Source: Candidatus Scalindua sp.
GTDB taxonomy: Bacteria; Planctomycetota; Brocadiia; Brocadiales; Scalinduaceae
Direction of reading: 5' to 3'
DNA length: 64,000 nt
Assembly: GCA_021776915.1 (NCBI GenBank)
Contig: JAIQZU010000084.1
Coordinates: 147,709-211,708, forward strand
Shown here piece after piece: positions 60,613 to 64,000 of this stretch. The position numbers were made by a program, and so were the translations under genes. Position 1 is the stretch's first letter. Each line of letters starts with the position of its first letter. Below the pieces are notes generated by a model. It did not search any database. It was not told where the DNA came from and saw nothing but the letters and a program-made list of their open reading frames with translations.

Positions 60613-62349
60613 ATGGAAATTAATAGAAATACGATAATTAAAAATCTGGTCAAGAAACACCCGGAAACCCTGTCAGTATTCAGGAAATATAATCTTGTTG
60701 TAGCCGGAGGTGTAAGAGGTCCTAATGAACCTCTGGCATTTTTCGCAAAGGCACATGAGGTAGACTACGACGAAATCCTCAAGGAACTGAAAGCAGCTAT
60801 TGAAAGGGGTGTAGACGAAAACACTGAAACTGTAGAGCTGGTAGAAGACAAAGTTTATGAAAAATTCTTTAAGACAGCTATCTTAATGGCACTGACAATA
60901 GGTGTGACAGTTGGCGCAATAGTATTAACTTACATAGGCAAAAACCAGAATTTCCATTATGTACTTCATAAGCTTGTCCAGACACATGGACATGCTCAAT
61001 TGTTTGGATGGGTAGGCCTTTGTATCATCGGTTTTGCATACTATATCGTCCCCCGGGTTAAAAACGTAGAACTCAAATATCGTGAATTAACAACCACAAG
61101 CTTCTGGCTGGTAGTCACAGGAACTGTTATAAGGATATTTGCCCAACCTTACGCAAATGAATTAACGAACATCCTGCTGCCGATATCAGGATTATTGGAA
61201 TTTATGGCAGTTGCTTTATTTGCCTTCATTATTTTCAGCACCGTCCTTGCAAGCCAGGAAAAGAAAGAACCCTACGACAAATTTATAATGGCAGGAGTAA
61301 TATGGTTTCTGGTTTGCGGTTTTATGAACTTTATTATGGATGTTTATATGTTTGCCACAGATACAAACGAAATCCCAAGAACATTTTACAGCCCTTTTGT
61401 ACACGTATTTCTCCTCGGCTTTGTTTTCATGTTCATATTTGCCGTAAATATACGGACGGTCTACGCCTTCCTTGATGTTGGAACAGCAAGGGTTCGTGCC
61501 GTAAATACTACATTCTGGCTGCTGAATCTAACTATTCCCGTATATTTTATTTCACATACTTTTAACTATAACTCTCCCTTTTTGTTGAAAGTTTCATACC
61601 TTACGATTTACCTGGCAGCATTCAGCATCTTACTATTTGTTTACGGTATAAGGGTCTTTGAAAAGTCTACAAAGGAACTCGACGATGTTGTAATGGATAG
61701 AAGCTATTCAAAAACTATCAGGGCCGCTTATGTCTGGTTGATAATCGGTGTGCTTATACTTGGGGCAAAACCTTTTTTTAATGCATTTTCAGAATCTCAG
61801 TATCTGTTTCATGGCGCAGCCAATCATGCCATTGCCGTTGGATTTGTAACTTTGATGATTATAGGATACGCATCAAAGATGGTTCCAACCTTTAAGGGTG
61901 TTGGCATGTACAGCATAAAGCTTGCTGATTTATCATTTTATCTCATAAACATAGGCTGCTTTCTCAGGGTTTCTACTCAGATAATGATTGGACTATCAAA
62001 GGATTCTTACTATTCTCTTATCGGATTCTCAGGCTGGATCGAGCTGATAGCAATCGGAATCTTCGGGTACAACGTATGGAAGACAATGAATGCTGAGGAT
62101 GAAGATGATATTGAAGAACCACAGGAAACTTTAACTGAGATTACAGAAGACACAAATATTGCTAAGGCAATTGATCAATACCCTGAGATGCTGGACGTGT
62201 TTCTGGAGTTTGGGTTTAAGCAACTTAGTAATCCTGCTGCAAGGAAGACAGTTGCAAAAATGTTTACTATTAAACAGGCAACAAAAATACATCCGGTTGA
62301 GATAGACGCCCTACTTAAAGCCCTGAATAAAAAAATTAAAAAACCATGA
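60613..62349 (+). CDS. NnrS-like membrane protein flanked by DUF1858-like domains
   Basis: 578 residues. Residues 1-65 (NLVKKHPETLSVFRKYNL, then a VDYDEILKELKAAIE helix) and about 515-578 (IDQYPEMLDVFLEFGF, KIHPVEIDALL) resemble DUF1858/DUF542-type domains. Between them, residues about 90-495 form roughly 12 helices with histidines in HGHAQLFGW, HVFLLGF and HGAANHAIAVGFVTLMIIGY, the pattern of NnrS-like haem/copper proteins linked to nitric oxide. The sandwich suggests an NO- or redox-related membrane protein. The stop overlaps the next ATG. Confidence 0.75.
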   Translation: MEINRNTIIKNLVKKHPETLSVFRKYNLVVAGGVRGPNEPLAFFAKAHEVDYDEILKELKAAIERGVDENTETVELVEDKVYEKFFKTAILMALTIGVTVGAIVLTYIGKNQNFHYVLHKLVQTHGHAQLFGWVGLCIIGFAYYIVPRVKNVELKYRELTTTSFWLVVTGTVIRIFAQPYANELTNILLPISGLLEFMAVALFAFIIFSTVLASQEKKEPYDKFIMAGVIWFLVCGFMNFIMDVYMFATDTNEIPRTFYSPFVHVFLLGFVFMFIFAVNIRTVYAFLDVGTARVRAVNTTFWLLNLTIPVYFISHTFNYNSPFLLKVSYLTIYLAAFSILLFVYGIRVFEKSTKELDDVVMDRSYSKTIRAAYVWLIIGVLILGAKPFFNAFSESQYLFHGAANHAIAVGFVTLMIIGYASKMVPTFKGVGMYSIKLADLSFYLINIGCFLRVSTQIMIGLSKDSYYSLIGFSGWIELIAIGIFGYNVWKTMNAEDEDDIEEPQETLTEITEDTNIAKAIDQYPEMLDVFLEFGFKQLSNPAARKTVAKMFTIKQATKIHPVEIDALLKALNKKIKKP

Positions 62350-63602
62350 AAATATTAAAGAGAACCATATTTCTTATAATATTAAGTTTGTTGTTATCTG
62401 ATATTTGCATCGCTCAAGAGGCAGAAGATCATTTTAAAAAAGGAGTCGGTTATTTTGAAACAAGGCTCATAGACAAGGCGATCGCTGAATTCAAAAAGGC
62501 TCTGCCTTTATTTAAAGAAGACCAGAAACAGATGAAGGCTGAAACATATGTGACACTCGCAAATGCATACAACAGAAAAGGTATACACAAAGCGGCAATT
62601 ACTGCGTGTAAAAAAGCAATAGAGATCAATCCTGACCTCGCCAATGCGCATTATAATCTGGGATTTGCTTATAGAGAAGAAGGAAAAGACAAACTGGCAA
62701 ATCAGGAATTTGCGCATTATGACGAACTATTAAAACAAGAGGGTGAATATATCGAAATCCCTGAGAAACCAACCTCAAATGATATTGATAAATCTATTAC
62801 CCTTGGTGATAATTATCTTAAAGAAGGCAGGTTTGATGAAGCGATTGCTGAATACAAGAAAGCCCTGGAAATAAAACCCCGGGATGACATTCTTAATAAA
62901 CTTGGACAGGCACATCAACAGAAAAGATTAGCAGGCAAATCTGAAGGCCAGCCTGCGAAAATAGATACATTTACAGGCAAAAAGACATTGGACGAAATGC
63001 CGGGGTTAACAGCGCCAGATGAGACAGGACAGGACATCTCAATAGAAGATCTCGCAGAAAGGGGAATCTCATATTACGACCAGGGAATGATTAACAAAGC
63101 AATCGAAGAATTTAAAGAAGTACTTGAGCTTGATCCGGAGGATGTAGAAACGCATTATCATCTTGGTAATGCATACGCAGACAATGAAATGTCTGATGAG
63201 GCCATACAGGCATTTAAAAAGGCAATAGAACTAAAACCTGATTTTATAGATGCATATTTAAGTCTGAGTACGCTGTATCTAGATACGGACTTGATCGATG
63301 AAGCAATTTCACTATGCAAACAAGCCATAAGCGCAAACCCGGATGATTCATTCTTATGTTTTCACCTTGGGGAAGCATACAGCCGGAATAAGCAATACAA
63401 AGAAGCCATAAATGCGTTTAACAATGCCATTTCCATAAACCCTATGGATCCGGAAACACAATACCGGTTAGCGGAGTCTTATTATCAAACCAAACAATAT
63501 GACATGGCGTTAAAGCACGCAACGCAAGCTGAGGAACTGGGATACATCCCTGATCCGGCATTTATGATTGATTTGAAGAAAAATGCCGTTACTGAAGAGT
63601 AA
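62346..63602 (+). CDS. Secreted tetratricopeptide-repeat protein
   Basis: 418 residues. A signal peptide covers residues 1-23 (IFLIILSLLLSDICIA, then QEAEDHF). About eight TPR units follow (for example LANAYNRKGIHKAAITACKKAIEINP and HLGNAYADNEMSDEAIQAFKKAIEL), with a gap near 200-230. It probably acts as a scaffold in the periplasm or outer envelope. Its ATG overlaps the stop of the NnrS-like gene by four bases, so the two products may work together. Confidence 0.85.
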   Translation: MKILKRTIFLIILSLLLSDICIAQEAEDHFKKGVGYFETRLIDKAIAEFKKALPLFKEDQKQMKAETYVTLANAYNRKGIHKAAITACKKAIEINPDLANAHYNLGFAYREEGKDKLANQEFAHYDELLKQEGEYIEIPEKPTSNDIDKSITLGDNYLKEGRFDEAIAEYKKALEIKPRDDILNKLGQAHQQKRLAGKSEGQPAKIDTFTGKKTLDEMPGLTAPDETGQDISIEDLAERGISYYDQGMINKAIEEFKEVLELDPEDVETHYHLGNAYADNEMSDEAIQAFKKAIELKPDFIDAYLSLSTLYLDTDLIDEAISLCKQAISANPDDSFLCFHLGEAYSRNKQYKEAINAFNNAISINPMDPETQYRLAESYYQTKQYDMALKHATQAEELGYIPDPAFMIDLKKNAVTEE

Positions 63603-63781
63603 AACGTCTAAACAAGAAGACATCTACATTAATCTTCGCATTATTTAGAATATTATTCCCATATTTTGCAGGAAAATAATTCCGTGTGCAAGGGTTAACA
63701 ATTTATGATTCTGGCTAAAGTTTTAATTATATTAACCGATGATAGTATCATTAAAGTTCTTTCAACCCTCAAAAATATAAA

Positions 63782-64000
63782 ATGGAATACGAAATATCAC
63801 CGGATTATCTACCGATCAGCCCAAGTAGTTTAAGAACTAATACAACGGTTGGTTGCGACATCTATCTACTTGCAAAGACAACGGCTGAGGTTCGGTTTGT
63901 ATTATATTGCAGGGGAGATGCGGTCTTTGACGAAGCCAAGAAGAACATGCTTGTGGCACAGAAGATCAAAAGCCTTTTTATAAAGAAAGATGAACAGCAG
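63782..64000 (+). CDS. HD-GYP-type protein, N-terminal part only (cut by right edge)
   Basis: The ATG at 63782 opens 73 codons to the window end without a stop. The start EYEISPDYLPISPSSLRTNT and the later VLYCRGDAVFDEAKKNML and IKSLFIKKDEQQ match the N-terminal domain that precedes HD-GYP or HD phosphohydrolase domains in many c-di-GMP-related proteins. The catalytic domain is outside the window, so the call is provisional. Confidence 0.5.
   Translation, partial: MEYEISPDYLPISPSSLRTNTTVGCDIYLLAKTTAEVRFVLYCRGDAVFDEAKKNMLVAQKIKSLFIKKDEQQ

Noticed and set aside
1..64000. CRISPR arrays, rRNA genes, intact insertion sequences or prophage
   Set aside because: None were seen by eye; no regularly spaced repeats, transposase or phage motifs were recognised.

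Overview
The window looks like a chromosomal segment of a low-GC Gram-negative bacterium. Several features are compatible with the Planctomycetota/PVC group: a fused aroD-aroE gene, a SpoVG protein carrying a zinc ribbon, a tRNA-Leu/tRNA-Gly/tig/clpP block, and an NnrS-like membrane protein flanked by DUF1858-like domains. An anammox-type (Brocadiales/Scalindua-like) planctomycete is my best guess. No rRNA or other phylogenetic marker is present to prove it.

Positions 1-34279 hold one long minus-strand surface-polysaccharide cluster. Read 5'->3' from its head near 35 kb, it contains: an EPS-type winged-helix regulator with two copies of a perfect palindromic operator candidate; a PMT-family glycosyltransferase; two B12-binding radical SAM proteins; two GT2 enzymes; a YfhO-like membrane protein; a nonulosonic (sialic/legionaminic-like) acid set (neuB, neuC, neuA); an N-acetyl sugar amidotransferase with dedicated HisF/HisH ammonia donors; two methyltransferases; two tandem asparagine-synthase paralogs; two SPASM radical SAM proteins; a sulfatase-fold protein with Thr in place of the catalytic Cys; a Wzx flippase; a scar of fused GT2 and sulfatase pseudogenes; a kinase-nucleotidyltransferase fusion; an iron alcohol dehydrogenase resembling phosphonoacetaldehyde reductases; and further GT and methyltransferase genes. 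It runs off the left edge in a membrane glycosyltransferase.

Positions 35354-38854 are a small housekeeping island: nitroreductase, aroDE, aroK and a small secreted protein. Positions 38978-49139 (plus strand) hold the most interesting locus. Four genes match, by family and co-location, the Campylobacter jejuni O-methyl phosphoramidate capsule pathway: an APS-kinase-like kinase (Cj1415 type), a PEP-synthase-like glutamine kinase (Cj1418 type), a class I amidotransferase-fold hydrolase (Cj1417 type) and a cytidylyltransferase (Cj1416 type). Around them lie a methyltransferase, an SGNH protein, a GT-B-like protein and a CDP-alcohol phosphatidyltransferase homolog whose last motif Asp is His. 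The minus-strand cluster carries a fusion of the same two folds (kinase plus cytidylyltransferase), which suggests a second, related CDP-activated headgroup.

Positions 49522-64000 are largely housekeeping: a SUMF1-domain protein, clpP, tig, two tRNAs, an RmlA-like nucleotidyltransferase, rsmD (with an altered catalytic motif), ispE, spoVG, ilvB, rsmE, manC-type guanylyltransferase, the NnrS-like protein, a TPR protein and the start of an HD-GYP-type gene cut by the right edge. Several palindromic REP/MITE-like repeats lie between these genes. All functional calls come from reading the sequence by eye; no database search was run.
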